Positions 12,585 through 24,227 of a stretch of DNA of 64,000 nucleotides are shown in pieces; position 1 is the first letter of the stretch; every line of letters begins with the position of its first letter. The notes below the pieces were generated by a model. It did no database searches, was not told the origin of the DNA, and saw only the letters and a list, made by a program, of their open reading frames with translations. Origin of the DNA: Bedellia somnulentella (lineage: Eukaryota; Arthropoda; Insecta; Lepidoptera; Bedelliidae). The DNA is taken from the NCBI GenBank assembly GCA_963576735.1, contig OY755173.1:18322873-18386872 (forward strand), in the 5' to 3' direction. The translations under genes were made by a program, and so were the position numbers.

Positions 12585-12770
12585 AAGCTTGTTTTGTGCA
12601 TCTACCCAGATAACTAGTTTACCGATCTCACCTTCCAAAGGTTGTCTGGAAGAGATCGCTTTTAGCGATAAGACCGCCGATTGTACCTCACTGTAAACTG
12701 TATGATAATTTATTTTGTAAATTTTGTGTTTGATGTACAATAAAGAGTTATTCTATTCTATTCTATTCTA
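12585..12770 (+). mobile_element. LINE-C 3' end (copy 1)
   Basis: The 3' untranslated end of a non-LTR element. It has 'aggttgtctggaagagatcg', a small hairpin at 12655-12669, 'caataaagagtta' and a (TTCTA)n tail. The same sequence occurs at 43470-43606 (+), 59813-59995 (-) and as a fragment at 32230-32285 (-). Confidence 0.75.
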
Positions 12771-15089
12771 AATTTGTTTAGTGTTAGAGATAGTCAACAA
12801 AACCAATGTTAAAATCTTATTGATATTGAATGAAGCAATGCCACTGAGGGGATTGGTTTCAAGAGTAGTTCACAATCAGATGTTGTATCTTATCGAGTGT
12901 TATCTAGAGTCCATGTCAATATTGAGCACCGACACTCATGTGAATGGAATGCCTTTGTACCGTCATCTGCTCATTGTTTTGAAACATACGCATCTTTCTC
13001 TTGACTCTGTCATATCACTTTATACGGATTAGTAAAGCCGTAGTAGATTACTTGCGACATCCCAACAACCTTGGAAGAATTTTGTTTTGTGTCGGGCAGC
13101 TGAGGGCCGTACTGGCGGGGCAAAGGTGTATGTATATTTAGGCTACATCAGATAAAGACAGAGAGAAGGAGTCCTAAATAGTGACCAAGCGGGAGGTATG
13201 TCATACAGCCTCACGCTTGGGACTCTTAGGCGTCTATGCCAATAGAAATCCTCAGAAGTGGCGAAAATATTTATTTGTTCAGGTTGCAATGTACCTTTTC
13301 TTAATTTTACACTTGTTTCATAAGAGTTGAACGGATGAAAAGTAATAAAAATAATAGTTTTAATTTATAATTATGCCAATAATTTTATTCTGTAATCGTA
13401 TACCTATGCGATAGGCTTACCATCTCATGCATTTCAATATCAAGTCAAAGAGAGATTACACTGAACTGTAAGTTACAGGAAAAGCTGTTAGAAATGTATG
13501 TTTGCATGTTTGTGTATTTGTGTAGGCGCACACACATGAAGCTGTGTCTTCAATTTCAAATTTACGAACACGTTAAATTTCACTTAATTCGCTTTATTTC
13601 GTTGTTTTCTTAAGGAACCTTTGTCGAAACCAACGAGGTATTTTTATCGATGAAGTTATTGCGTTTTTATGATAATGTCTCACTTTGATGTCTGTGAATT
13701 GAGACGTTAAATGTTTATCGTTTCTTTTGTTTGACAAATTGTCTGGTGTCTTAAATTTATGCGACCTGTTTACCTTTTTTACGGTGATATATAGATGGAT
13801 GCAATATGATTATTGCTTTATAGAATTATCATTCTCTATTGACTGTTGGCATTTTAAGTCACGAGTCATTTTATGGTAGTTATTTCACATTTCTAAGATG
13901 TATGAAATGTTTTTGTTCTCTTTCGGGCGTGTCTCTTTTCTCCCAGTATTTTATAAGTAAATCAACATATGTTTTCATAACTCAACATACCATATATATA
14001 TTGGTGTAAAATATTTGAATTAAAGTGCATACCCCAATGACGTTTATAACTATGAGTAACCCTGCCTACCTCTCGCAAAGTGTCGTGAAGGCACTCATGG
14101 AGCTCCCGTGCGGTGCATCAAAGAATGAACACGTGGGTGGCTGTTAATACGCGGTTACACTTCCGCAGCCCACCCCTTGACATTGAAATAATGCGACATT
14201 ATACAGCGCTGTAATCTACAAAGGGACTGTCTGACTATGCCTCAGATTTAAATATAAGTGACTCACATCACTTAAAAAATATATTTGCATATTCATTCGT
14301 TAGAAACTTATCGCATGTGTATATGTAATATGTTCACGCGTACAATCAATGAAAGAGCAGGATGCTAAAGTATGAACACCTAATGTTAGTCTTATTTCGC
14401 AAGGCTTTCAAAATGAAAGCAATGAAAATCATCACCAACGCCATTACAGCTAATAGTCTTCGTAGGTGCCGCCCCTATCAGTATGAAATTCACCTAGCGA
14501 CTTCATATGCCGGGTAATCTTGCCGAATTAGGTTGATGACAGAATTCAAGTTATAGCCAAAGTTACTTGAAACTAGATAATCTGTTCACAAAGGTAAGTG
14601 TGAAAAATAAAACTAAAAATATTGATTAATTTAAAGGAAGCATAAGAGGTTTGTTAGGATCGTACTCAGTGGTAATAGGTAATCTCTGCCTACCTACATG
14701 AGAGCGCGAGTGTATGAATGTAAGTTACTTGAAAAGTAAAGGATTTTGGTAGTTAAATATATTTTTTCTGAACACCCTCGCAGTCGAGAGATAACCGACT
14801 GTCCATATGAAGAGGTAATAACAACCAATTATATGACTAATCCTCTAACTGGCGAACAATAAACGACCATTGTGAGTGAATCGCAAACTAATTGAAATTG
14901 AATGGAACGACGTTTCCGCGATATTTTGCATTGTCCTATTAAATATGCATGCGGGGTAGTAGTTATTGATGTAACACTTCATTATACTAAACAGGCTATT
15001 AAGTCGCCTTTTAACACGCCGGGGTCTAAGGTCCGTTTTAGTTTTAATTGATACTGTTTAGCGGTTGCGTATGGCTCAGAGATCACGGG
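12771..15089. other. No recognisable gene
   Basis: AT-rich DNA with no protein family match. The only recognised piece is a decayed LINE-B tail at 14648-14725. A more complex patch at about 14040-14240 may be an old repeat or regulatory DNA. Confidence 0.4.
14648..14725 (+). mobile_element. LINE-B 3' fragment, decayed
   Basis: This matches the end of LINE-B with many differences: 'aggatcgtac', 'taatctctgcctacc', then 'gagcgcgagtgtatgaatg' in place of 'ggcgtgagaatatgtatg'. Confidence 0.55.
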
Positions 15090-15097
15090 ATACATAC

Positions 15098-15886
15098 CAG
15101 TGTTGGGCAAAAAGTAATTGAATTACAAATTACTAATTACAATTACAAAACAAAATTTTAATTACAAATTACAATTACAAAGTAAAGTAATTGTAAAATT
15201 AAATTAACAATTACAATTATAAAATGAATTTAGTAATTAAAATAATAATTATAGAAATTGATAATTAATTACTTTTTCGAATTATCAATTAATTTTATTT
15301 AATAAGAAAAACATTTTCATCATTTAAATGATCTTTATTTCCGAAATCAGTATAGGTACAGTTAAGAGAAATATAAATTAACTTTTATTTTAAATTGGAT
15401 TTTAGTACAACTCTCATCTCGAACATTTCGTCGGATAATTTATGTGACTTTGGTAAGTTAATCATAGTCGCATATGAAAATAATCTTTCAACAGGGCCTG
15501 ATGATGGCATCGGTGTATTAATTTTTTTGAAAATATTTAAGACCTCAGAATGTCGCCGTAACATCGTGATAAAATAACAAGTGTGCACTCCATTCGGCGA
15601 CGCGTAGTTGGGGGCCATAGGCGCGCGCGCATCCCCGGCATCGTACTCACGGAAATGAAATCAAATATGCAGTGCGTTTTATCTGCTCTAAAATAATATG
15701 ATATTGATAACATAATAGTAATTGAGTAATTGAAATTACTAATTTTACGTAATTTCAATTAACAATTACTGTTTAATTGGAATTACATGTAATTGCAATT
15801 ACTTGTATTTAATTACAATTGTAATTGAATTAATATTATTTAATTATTAATTAAATTGCAAGAGTAATTAATTACGCCCAACTCTG
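15098..15886 (-). mobile_element. Non-autonomous hAT-family DNA transposon
   Basis: The ends are CAGTGTTGGGC on the left and GCCCAACTCTG on the right, which are imperfect inverted repeats of hAT type. The element is flanked by a perfect 8-bp duplication ATACATAC (15090-15097 and 15887-15894), the length hAT transposases make. Subterminal DNA is built from many degenerate AATTAC/GTAATT repeats. A remnant of the transposase C-terminus lies inside. At 789 bp it cannot encode a full transposase. Confidence 0.88.
15385..15618 (-). pseudogene. hAT transposase C-terminal dimerisation domain remnant
   Basis: The frame encodes 'NTPMPSSGPVERLFSYATMI' followed by 'RLSD'-type sequence ('HKLSDEMFEMRVVL'). 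This is the conserved hATC dimerisation block (P-S-S-x-P-V-E-R-L-F-S). The catalytic DDE/D core and zinc finger are missing, so it is a fragment kept inside a non-autonomous hAT element. Confidence 0.8.
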
Positions 15887-16494
15887 ATACATACCTATGT
15901 AACTACTTATATTATGATCGCATCACATTTATATTTATAATATCAAAAATTCTAATAAGTCCGTGCGGCACCAAAAATCAGTGCTATAAGTTATGACAAT
16001 AACAAGGCTGAGTTAGACGCCATTTTATTGCAATCCGCACATAGTTTCATTAGTGTATTCGTTGCTTAAACTGAAGACTATCGATGGATGGTATCTCTTC
16101 GATCCCTTGCAACCTGATGATATGTAGCTGGAATACAAATCCATGCCTCTAACGATTCTACAACGTAACCAAACAGAGCGTAGTAAAATGACGTTGCACC
16201 GTTTATTTCCACCAACAAATAACGCGCGTGTTTTGAAAGCAAACATGTTATCAGCTGTTTTATAACTAACCCGATAAATCATTATCGGGGTCAAGTTTAT
16301 CAGCTGTTTGATCGAAAATCAATTTATTTATCCATTTTGTGTCGTTAAAATTTAATTAACAAACATTGTCAAATGGAACTTTTGTTGGTCTAATCTGACC
16401 TGATAATTTACGTTTCTGATTTTAATCTAAGCAATGTTTTGCAGTGTTCTAAATTTCTACTTTGCGGTTGTTTAAAGTAACCAAATAAATCCCA

Positions 16495-16590
16495 CGATCG
16501 AACCCACGACCTCCGGGTATACACCCCCGTATACCCGTATATATATGAGGTTTTCATGAACAAAAACATTCTAATAAAGTAATAAAAGTT
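16495..16590. mobile_element. SINE-2 (tRNA-like) fragment
   Basis: Read on the - strand, 'gtatacccggaggtcg' is followed by 'gggttcgatcgtggg', a tRNA-like B box. Beyond it lies the family's 3' block 'gaggttttcatgaacaaaa' in + orientation. This is the same mixed orientation as the 12.15 kb copy. Confidence 0.5.
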
Positions 16591-17330
16591 GCTTTAAAAT
16601 ATCAAGCGTCATCTCATGTCATTTTTTATCCTCACTTTTTACCTGGAGAGTGTGTCTACATATAGTGGACATGACTGCCACCGCTTTGCATAACCCTCAT
16701 TCATTAATCTATCTGATGGTCAACTATTCTTTCATTCATGTGAGTTTCTTCCCAATCAAATTCCCTAAACGTCAACAACCCTGATAAAATAATAAAGAAA
16801 TATTCGAAAGAGATATAAAATCTTTTTAGGATTTATACCCTGTTAATCTACCTAAAAGGGTCAAACTCTCCTTACTGGCTGGAGCACTTTTTATGAAAAT
16901 ACGGTTTTTAATACTAAATCAATTGTTAGCTTGCTATTGCATGTAATAATAAGTCACAATAAACAGATATTTGGATAGTAAGTAAGCTTCGCAAGTATGT
17001 CACCCACGCGCTCGCGGCGCCTAGAGCGGCGGCGGCGGCGCCCTTCGCCTGGCGTCTTTAATAACTATAGGTGCGCGCCAATTATGATTTGCGATCATTT
17101 GCTCTGCATTTTCATTAGCATTGCTAGGCTCAGGTGAAATATTGTATTTGTACAGAGAACACTAATCAACGCCCATGCTGTTTTATTTGTTTAGTGATTT
17201 CATGACATTTGTTTAACTATCGACTTAATAGGGCGATTTGTCTTTGAAACTAGTTTTTGTTACTTTTGCTAAGTTGCGTTTTGGTTTCTTACCAAACGGG
17301 TATTCCCATAAAGAAAAAAAATATCTACAT

Positions 17331-17412
17331 AAACTCACGCCCATAATTCCCAGAAAGGGTTAGCCATAGCTTTAGAGCTAGAAACTCTTTCAGCAACATT
17401 TGGAGAATCATT
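17331..17412 (-). mobile_element. SINE-1, 3' fragment (old)
   Basis: The reverse complement of the SINE-1 tail: 'actcacgcccataattccca', 'aaagggttagccatagct', 'gaaactctttcagcaacat'. It is diverged and lacks the 5' half. Confidence 0.6.
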
Positions 17413-18599
17413 GGTAAATACTGTTTGTTTATCCTCAACCTAAACGAATCCGGTGTAAATCAGATTTGCCAATACGCACCCTGAGTCCTCTGACATTGAC
17501 ACACCCTCGGGCCACTCAATCACCCAACGGACTGACCCCAGTGAAAGTGACTCGTCCCTCTCAAATAAAGCATATTGCCATAAAGCATCCTATTGCAGCG
17601 AACAACTTAACAGCTTCCAACCGACGAGCGACACTTATATTAATGATGAGATTATGAATGCGAAAGTTGATGTGCCCTTTAGTGGCTGTTGACATCTTAT
17701 CTTGCCCCTTCGTTTTTTTAGTTTATTTTTTGTTGAATCATTGAATGAACATATGTCTGGTGTTCCCAGCTATTCTCCTGCCCTTCTCTCATGAACTAAC
17801 ATTTTAATAAAATTGTAGAAATGCTAAATTATAGTTTTAATAACCTTTTATGAGTACTATCAAATGATGGCCAAATCATCGCATTGATAGGAGTACTCAC
17901 ACATTTGCCACGCTTATCTTTAATTCATCAGGTATTTAGGGCGAAAAAATATAGTCTTTCTTATTGCATGAAATCTTCATATGTCTAGTAAGTATGTGAA
18001 TTGAAAACCATTAAAAACTACAATCACTGTTTTTTAATATGTTTTCCCTCCGATCGAGCTACCGAAGAATTTCAAACCGCACAGCAAAAGTATAATAGCT
18101 AAATAATGATGAGACACACTGTCTATCGCATACGTCGTCGGTAAAAGCAATTAGGCATGGCAAGGCCGTCGCTGTCGTCCGTAATAGTGATGGCTGCAAG
18201 AAAACCGGCGGGAGGCAGCACAGTTAGTGTGTAATTGTGACCAAAACAGGATCGGACCGGTATTCCGCCGCGCTGGAACCGTAACAGTCTCATTTTCATA
18301 TATTTTTTTACACCGGTTCGTGAGCATTCATTAAAATCCGGCTACGCTTTGTTGTAATAACATTTTAAATCGATAAATAAGTTATAGAAAATTGACTTAT
18401 CTATATTAGGGCACCTCGTCAGCAAATCGTCCTCACATGATTGAATTCATTATCAAACTGAATTGCGTCGATATAATAAAAAAGTAATTTATTCTAAAGC
18501 GCTGTATAAAACACTTCAACGATAAAACACTTAAAAGGATAACAATTTACGCTCCAGATAATTGCAAATTAATGTGGCGAATTATATCACGTCCTGATG

Positions 18600-19230
18600 T
18601 ATTGCTATGCAAATGTGCGATACGCAATACGAGGACCAGATAATCAGACGACTATGCAAAGTACGCACTACGCGGTGCACCCGACTAGAAAATCATAATC
18701 TACCCTCTCGATCGCGAGATTCCGACGCACCCGAACCGATAAAAGATGGCGATTCAGAAATGCGCTTGTACCGCAACGCTCGCTGGTATGTCTATCGAGA
18801 TTTCGATAGATGCAGCTCCGTGTAGCTGTTGATCGATAGCAGTGTCTCGGCTGCCCATCTCCCATCGGGGGCGATGACACTCGCCAGCACAGCGGGCGCC
18901 TCCCGCGCTACCAATGTTTATGAATAATTGGCGGCGTGACGCAGCCGAATCACTGCCAAGGACGGCGATTCGCTTTCGGAAGGTCGGCGTTCTATTGCGC
19001 AACAGTATGGCGAGCTCGGGGTGTCGCGTCCCGTTGCCTCACAGCGTCGAGACTCGCTGCGCCGTGAGAAGTGCGCCGGCTAATGACGCGTTGCGCAAAC
19101 GCAGCTCCCGCCCACAAATCGCTTTATTATTCACAACACGACTCGAAACAAATGGACCTGACTTGAAGTGCACCCGGGCACCATTCATTGCGCTGTTATT
19201 GCGTCCACCGGAAAGTGAATGCGCTCACGC
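18600..19230. other. GC-rich region, candidate promoter or distal regulatory island
   Basis: About 600 bp rich in CG dinucleotides within AT-rich DNA. Frames are open on both strands, but none shows a protein domain or good splice context. It contains the inverted repeat CTATCGA-GATT-TCGATAG (18792-18809) and a further TCGATAG at 18833-18839. It lies about 9 kb upstream of the first readable kinase exon and could be that gene's promoter region. This is inference only. Confidence 0.35.
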
Positions 19231-19697
19231 ATGTGATGAAGGGATTTATCATGTGATGATTGTGATTTGTGATGTTTTGAAATGGCTCTCAATCTCCGAT
19301 CATTGAAAAAAATAAGCGTTTTATCAGATGCGATGTTTGCTTAGGTTTTTTTTATTTTGTCGTCAAGTTTATATTTGACCGGACTATGTGATGCAAGACG
19401 CACACGCAACAGTCGCCCGCCCTAATTACTTAGCAAGTGTAAACACAATGCATATAAGTGGTTGATGAATTGGATTTATTAGCTCGATTAATCAAACGTC
19501 TCATTTGATATACATGAATAAACATTTGTTAATTATTCAATCACACTATAACGAGCTTTATTGGTATCTGTTTGTTTGTATTCGTCGCACGTAATGGAAA
19601 AACATGATGTTTTCTGGTTTTGATAGCGAATTGATTAGTTCGAAAACCTGGACCAATAAAATGTTTGTAGCTTTTTTATAAAGATGAAGATGCATAC

Positions 19698-20127
19698 ATC
19701 GTCGCCGTAGAAGTCAAGGGAACCAGTCCACAAAATAAGTTAGTCGAGAAAATGGCGCGCAAACAATTGTGATGCAATTTGCGACGTTATTTCCTACGTA
19801 TTATTTTTGCATTTCATGATTATTAGTTGAAACTTTAACACATACTTATTAAATTATGTATTTCAATAAAGACCAAAAAAACAATTGCAAAACAGTTATA
19901 CTTCCAAAGATATTGTGTGTTATTACCATTGACCACTCTATATAATTTGAAGGATTCTACATATTTCGCAGTAGACAATTGGCAATTTCAAATAACTGAA
20001 ACGAATATATTTTTAGACCCAAATCCTTTTACCATAGCATTTTTGATACTTTAAAAAATAATTTGGCGTAAGTAACTCATTTTCTCTAAATTTGTGGCTT
20101 GGCTCCCTTGACTTCTACGGCGACGAC
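19698..20127. mobile_element. MITE with about 25-bp terminal inverted repeats
   Basis: The left end 'tcgtcgccgtagaagtcaag' is mirrored at the right by 'cttgacttctacggcgacga'. Pairing continues imperfectly into 'ggaaccagtccacaaa'. ATAC lies on both sides (19694-19697 and 20128-20131) and may be the target duplication. There is no coding capacity in 430 bp. Confidence 0.75.
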
Positions 20128-20131
20128 ATAC

Positions 20132-22081
20132 CCTTACGCCTTTAGTTCCGTTTGGGGTAGCCAAAGACTATCGATTGCCACTTTGTAAGATACTAGGAAA
20201 ACCTCTCAGTTCTAGCTTCAATTGCTTCATCAAACAATTTGTAAAAATAAAGAGTATGCATACAATCTTACATCAATACAAATTATTGATGACTGGGGTA
20301 ACAAGTACAATAGATTTGACATCTTTGTGTCAGTCATTATATTTAAATATTTTTATTTTTAATGCCGCATCTTTTTAGTCTAAAACAAGAAAAGTCGGCT
20401 TCTGCCAAATGTTTAAAGATATGATAGACTTTCAGATAACCTTTGAATGGGCAGATAATAAGGAATCTACAGGAGGGAAATGCGTTCTTGGAACTTTCCG
20501 AAACCTTTACTTGTTCACAAAATAATAAATAATGGAAAATACATAGATGTGTCACCAAATTATCCTAGGGGCTTTAAAGTATTTCGTGATATATTCAATT
20601 ATCCCTAAAGAACATGCCAGTATTTATTCTGTCTTACGACAACAGAAGAAATAAATAAAATCCAAAGTAATTGCACGTTTTTTTGCCAACTTCTGATTAC
20701 AATGTCAATCTTAAATCAATTAGTATCCAACGAAATAATTGCCCATGTTTTAATTACTGTCCAACAGCAGCCTCTCTCTCGTGTGTTTCCATATAGCAGT
20801 TAATCTTTATGCGTCTGTAATAAAGTTCAAAATCTCCGGGTACTTATGAAACATGCACGATTGATACGAAATTTATGGAGACGGAACCGTATCGAGCTAA
20901 TTACCTAGTAAACCTCGAATGCTTAAGAGCTCTAGTATTAATGGTGATACGTTGTTTATTGGCAACTGCTATATATCTTGAGAGTAGTGTTCTTCCTATA
21001 ATAAAATGAATCTACAAAAATAGAAGAACAGGAAAGGAGACATACTCAATTTCTTCCACTTCACCTGAAAGAACTAAACTCTTAGCTATGCTCATATCGA
21101 ATTACTCGATTAGGCCTTTATAATGCAGAAGTATATTGGGATAAATTGGAATTTGGGATCGGACTATTCAGCTATATTCCTCAGCCACTTCGTATGAAAA
21201 AGGATGAAATAAATAAATCATTCGTGATTAGTTTATATAAGGATACAAAATTCCCCAATTACCTAAAAAACATTTTTAAGTGATTGGGAAAATCCTCATT
21301 ACGTTAATCTACGAGCGAGGAAATATAAGTTGGCGGTACTCGTTACTGATACTATATGGAATTTTCACAAATGAAAAATTTTGATTTCGAAACCCCAAAA
21401 ACGTAAGGTATTCTCCTGATTCCAAGTCAACATTTTCGAACCCAGTGACCGAGTTACCGAAGTAGGACAAGCATATCGATCGAAAACGCCCCATAGCGTT
21501 TGAAATGTTTGACATTGGCCCGGTTCAATTCACCGATTTCTATTTGGTTGCACCGACTATTGACCACGACACCAGCTTTTTGACCTCTGCTGCTTCAACT
21601 GCCAATTCTTATGAGATGGAAGGCTAGATTGTTGACTTTAAGGTCAAGCTGAGGCACGCGCGATCTCATTACAAGTTAGGGTCAATCGTAATTTTTGGGA
21701 GCATGATTGCTGTTATTGATCAGGAGCCTTTTTAGAAAATGATCGAGGAACAAATTCATTAAATTCTAAGAGATTGTATGTATACGCAAATAGTATTTCA
21801 TCCTTTCGTATGAGTTAATGAGTGTGTATTGATTATGTTGTTAAAACGTCTTGGAGTCACCAAAGGTCTGATCGAAATGTTTTCTTACATATACCTACTA
21901 AAGTTGTTATCTATTTTTGTTTTTGAATTTCTTATGAGTTTTTCTCACAACTATACCCCTTCCGAATACGAAGTAGAAATACATTAAAACTCTATGTAAG
22001 CTACTTTTATCATTAAAAAAACAAAGTACTGGAGGGCAATTCTCGCAAGTTCGATATCATTACTATAATAGAAGTTATATC
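20132..22081. other. No recognisable gene
   Basis: There is a weak SINE-1-like trace just right of the MITE ('tttggggtagccaaagac', about 20150). A 68-codon frame (21309-21515, -) and an open stretch near 21520-21640 (+) look somewhat coding but match nothing I know. Confidence 0.35.
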
Positions 22082-22085
22082 AAGT

Positions 22086-22258
22086 TTTGGGGGATATTAT
22101 TGTTCGATAAATAACAACACAGGATAAAGTTAGGTCACTGTATATTATCAATTAAACCTATTTAGATTACGTCGGCGGGCACCCGAGACGCTACCGGTAA
22201 ACGACTAACTAACTAAACGATACGTCGCCGCGTGTTACACAGAAACGCTGACGCTACA
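22086..22258 (-). repeat. 3' LTR of Gypsy-type element
   Basis: The left copy of the 173-bp repeat. Read on the - strand it begins TGTAGCGTCAGCG and ends CCCCCAAA. Confidence 0.92.
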
Positions 22259-22260
22259 CT

Positions 22261-22270
22261 AGCCCCCCTT
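22261..22270 (-). promoter_or_regulatory. Polypurine tract
   Basis: On the - strand AAGGGGGGCT lies 2 nt before the 3' LTR. This is the expected position for priming plus-strand DNA synthesis. Confidence 0.75.
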
Positions 22271-22621
22271 AAGATTTTTGGAAATTAACAACCCAAAAAA
22301 ACAAACATAATAAATGACAAATAAAAATAATTGACCACATTTTAACTTGGACTGTACCTTCGCTAAGTTACTTATTATAACATAACAGTTGACGTATCTT
22401 ATTACAATCAGCAAATTCCTAGCTAGGTGGTGCCTGCCAACTGATACATTGCATGATTATGATAAAACTTATGTTTAATATATTATAACTAACATGAATT
22501 TATTTAACACGATTATGAGACACGAGAGTACCTTATTTATACATTTTTTAAAAATTAAATTAAATTACACATATATACTTGAGAAATAACGACGTATAGG
22601 TTTAAATTAAACAGTTACACT

Positions 22622-22894
22622 CTATGCCGTGAATACAACTTTATGCGGCGTTGTTGCTTGAGCGGTGCCCACGGGTTGAGCTTGGCCCGCGTATGCTTGC
22701 ATCTGTTTTCCAATCCAATTTTTGGTTCTTGCATTACACCTTTGATACCCAAAATATAAGATCGCCAGTAACACCAAAGCTAGAGCTACACACGACACAA
22801 TAGTTAGTTGTTTAACTTGGGTCTCGAAATTGCCTGCGGCACTCGCACTCGCGTTTTGTGCGATAATAATTTCCTTGCTTTGAGACTTCCCCAT
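22622..22894 (-). CDS. Small single-pass membrane protein carried by the LTR element
   Basis: A 90-residue protein with an ATG start and a TAG stop. It begins MGKSQSKE: glycine 2 and serine 6 fit an N-myristoylation signal. Residues 30-50 ('LTIVSCVALALVLLAILYFG') form one strongly hydrophobic segment, followed by a basic-aromatic stretch ('YQRCNARTKNWIGKQ') and an Ala/Gln/Pro/Thr-rich tail. There is no cleavable signal peptide, glycosylated ectodomain or fusion peptide, so it is not a classical envelope protein. It lies between the truncated RT and the 3' LTR, in the position of an accessory or env gene. I recall similar short 'MG-x-SQSK' proteins near insect LTR elements, but I do not know a function. 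The open frame in a young element suggests it is still selected or only recently freed. Confidence 0.7.
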   Translation of the reverse strand: MGKSQSKEIIIAQNASASAAGNFETQVKQLTIVSCVALALVLLAILYFGYQRCNARTKNWIGKQMQAYAGQAQPVGTAQATTPHKVVFTA

Positions 22895-23045
22895 ACTGAT
22901 ACTAATTGCGCTGTTTTACAAAAGTTTATGCGACAACAATGAATACAAAACAGTTTATATTATTGATTATTTGACCTACTAATTATATTGTGCAATAACT
23001 AAATAAAGAATATCTACATTATAATGTATGCTTCCACGTGCGTGC

Positions 23046-24227
23046 TTATACTGCTTCTAGGTGTCGTTTGTGTTCCTCCTTGGACGTACTAGCGACCATT
23101 ATATCGTCGATATAGCAAAAGACGAAAGATGACTCATCTCTACCTACCTCTTGCTTGGCGAATAAGTCTTGTAAAACGGTATTGTTCATAAACCTCTGGA
23201 AGGTTTGAGCTGCGTTTCGCAGTCCAAAGGTCATGCACGGAAACTCGTACAAACCAAACGGCGTAATTATAGCTGTCTTTGCTACATCGTCCGGAGCCAC
23301 CTTAATAAAATGATAAGCCCTATTTATGTCGATTCGGGAAAATATCGTCTTACCAGCCAGCATGTAAGTAAAATCCTTTAGGTGCGGTATTGGGTATCTA
23401 TCTGGTTTTGTGATAGCGTTCAGCGCCCGATAGTCTCCACACGGCCGAATTTTCCCGTCCTTCTTAGGGACTACGTGAAGCGGGCTCGCCCACGCACTTT
23501 TAGACGGGCGACAGATTCCCATCTCCTGCATTAATAAAAATTCGTCACGTACCTTTTTGTAGCGGTCAGGCGGAAGCGTCCTTACTCGCGCATAAACCGG
23601 TGGCCCTGTTGTCTCTATATGGTGCAACACATTATGACGTGACGGTTCCTTAAAAGAAATTGGTTTCGTTAACTCTGGGTATTTACTTAGGATATCGTAA
23701 TAAGGGTGTGATTCACACACGGTTTTGACGGCTTGCTCATGACCGCTTACCACTTTTGCCGCCACACCCAAGTTAGTTACAGTATCCACTAACTTCCTAG
23801 CGTAAACGTCTACAGTTAACTTAAAATGATACAAAAAATCCGCCCCCAGAATCGGTTGGCTGACGTCACAAATTATGAATGCCCAACGAAACGCTCTTCT
23901 TAGCCCAAGATTTAGTGTTAGTGTTTTTAAACCGTAAGTCTTAATTCTCGACCCATTAGCAGCAAATAGTTCATACTTCTGTGGGGCGACATTATTACTA
24001 AGGCACTTACTACGTGGTAACACAGACACTATTGCACCAGAGTCCACGAGGAAATATAACCCACTTTCCTTGTCCTGGACGCTGAGACGGTGGTTCTGAA
24101 TACTGGCGCAGTCGCCCACCGTTGACGACTGCGTACTATCTAGTTTCCCTGATTGGTGTTGTTCTGCCAGCTGCACGGTTGAACACACTTCGACGCCCTC
24201 TCTCTGAATCGGAAATGGTAAAAACAC
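23046..24227 (-). CDS. Retrotransposon pol: protease and partial reverse transcriptase
   Basis: The frame overlaps gag by 88 bp and is offset -1, so it would need ribosomal -1 frameshifting. Residues 59-71 ('[13 protein letters not shown]') hold the aspartic protease D-S-G active site. The RT starts near residue 215, with '[20 protein letters not shown]', '[17 protein letters not shown]', '[19 protein letters not shown]', '[20 protein letters not shown]' and the catalytic '[11 protein letters not shown]'. It stops abruptly after 'HKRHLEAV', where Gypsy RTs go on to the thumb, RNase H and integrase. The product, if made, would have an incomplete RT. The missing parts were probably deleted before or at the last round of transposition. 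Confidence 0.9.
   Translation of the reverse strand: MFLPFPIQREGVEVCSTVQLAEQHQSGKLDSTQSSTVGDCASIQNHRLSVQDKESGLYFLVDSGAIVSVLPRSKCLSNNVAPQKYELFAANGSRIKTYGLKTLTLNLGLRRAFRWAFIICDVSQPILGADFLYHFKLTVDVYARKLVDTVTNLGVAAKVVSGHEQAVKTVCESHPYYDILSKYPELTKPISFKEPSRHNVLHHIETTGPPVYARVRTLPPDRYKKVRDEFLLMQEMGICRPSKSAWASPLHVVPKKDGKIRPCGDYRALNAITKPDRYPIPHLKDFTYMLAGKTIFSRIDINRAYHFIKVAPDDVAKTAIITPFGLYEFPCMTFGLRNAAQTFQRFMNNTVLQDLFAKQEVGRDESSFVFCYIDDIMVASTSKEEHKRHLEAV

Noticed and set aside
16997..17075. Short GC-rich + frame starting MSPTRSRRLE with an end phase that would fit the first readable Drak exon
   Set aside because: The residues before the junction (NNY) do not match the kinase glycine-rich loop, the donor (GTGCGC) is weak, and the intron would be 11 kb. 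A chance CpG patch is more likely.
18607..19306. Overlapping open frames on both strands in a GC-rich island
   Set aside because: Frames are open on both strands because of composition. None shows a domain. Listed as a regulatory candidate only.
20131..20170. Further SINE-1 copy beside the 19.7 kb MITE
   Set aside because: Only about 18 bp resemble the SINE ('tttggggtagccaaagac'). Too short to support a call.
21520..21640. Open stretch reading 'FTDFYLVAPTIDHDTSFLT' on the + strand
   Set aside because: It looks protein-like, but I cannot tie it to a family and it lacks splice sites. Left unannotated.
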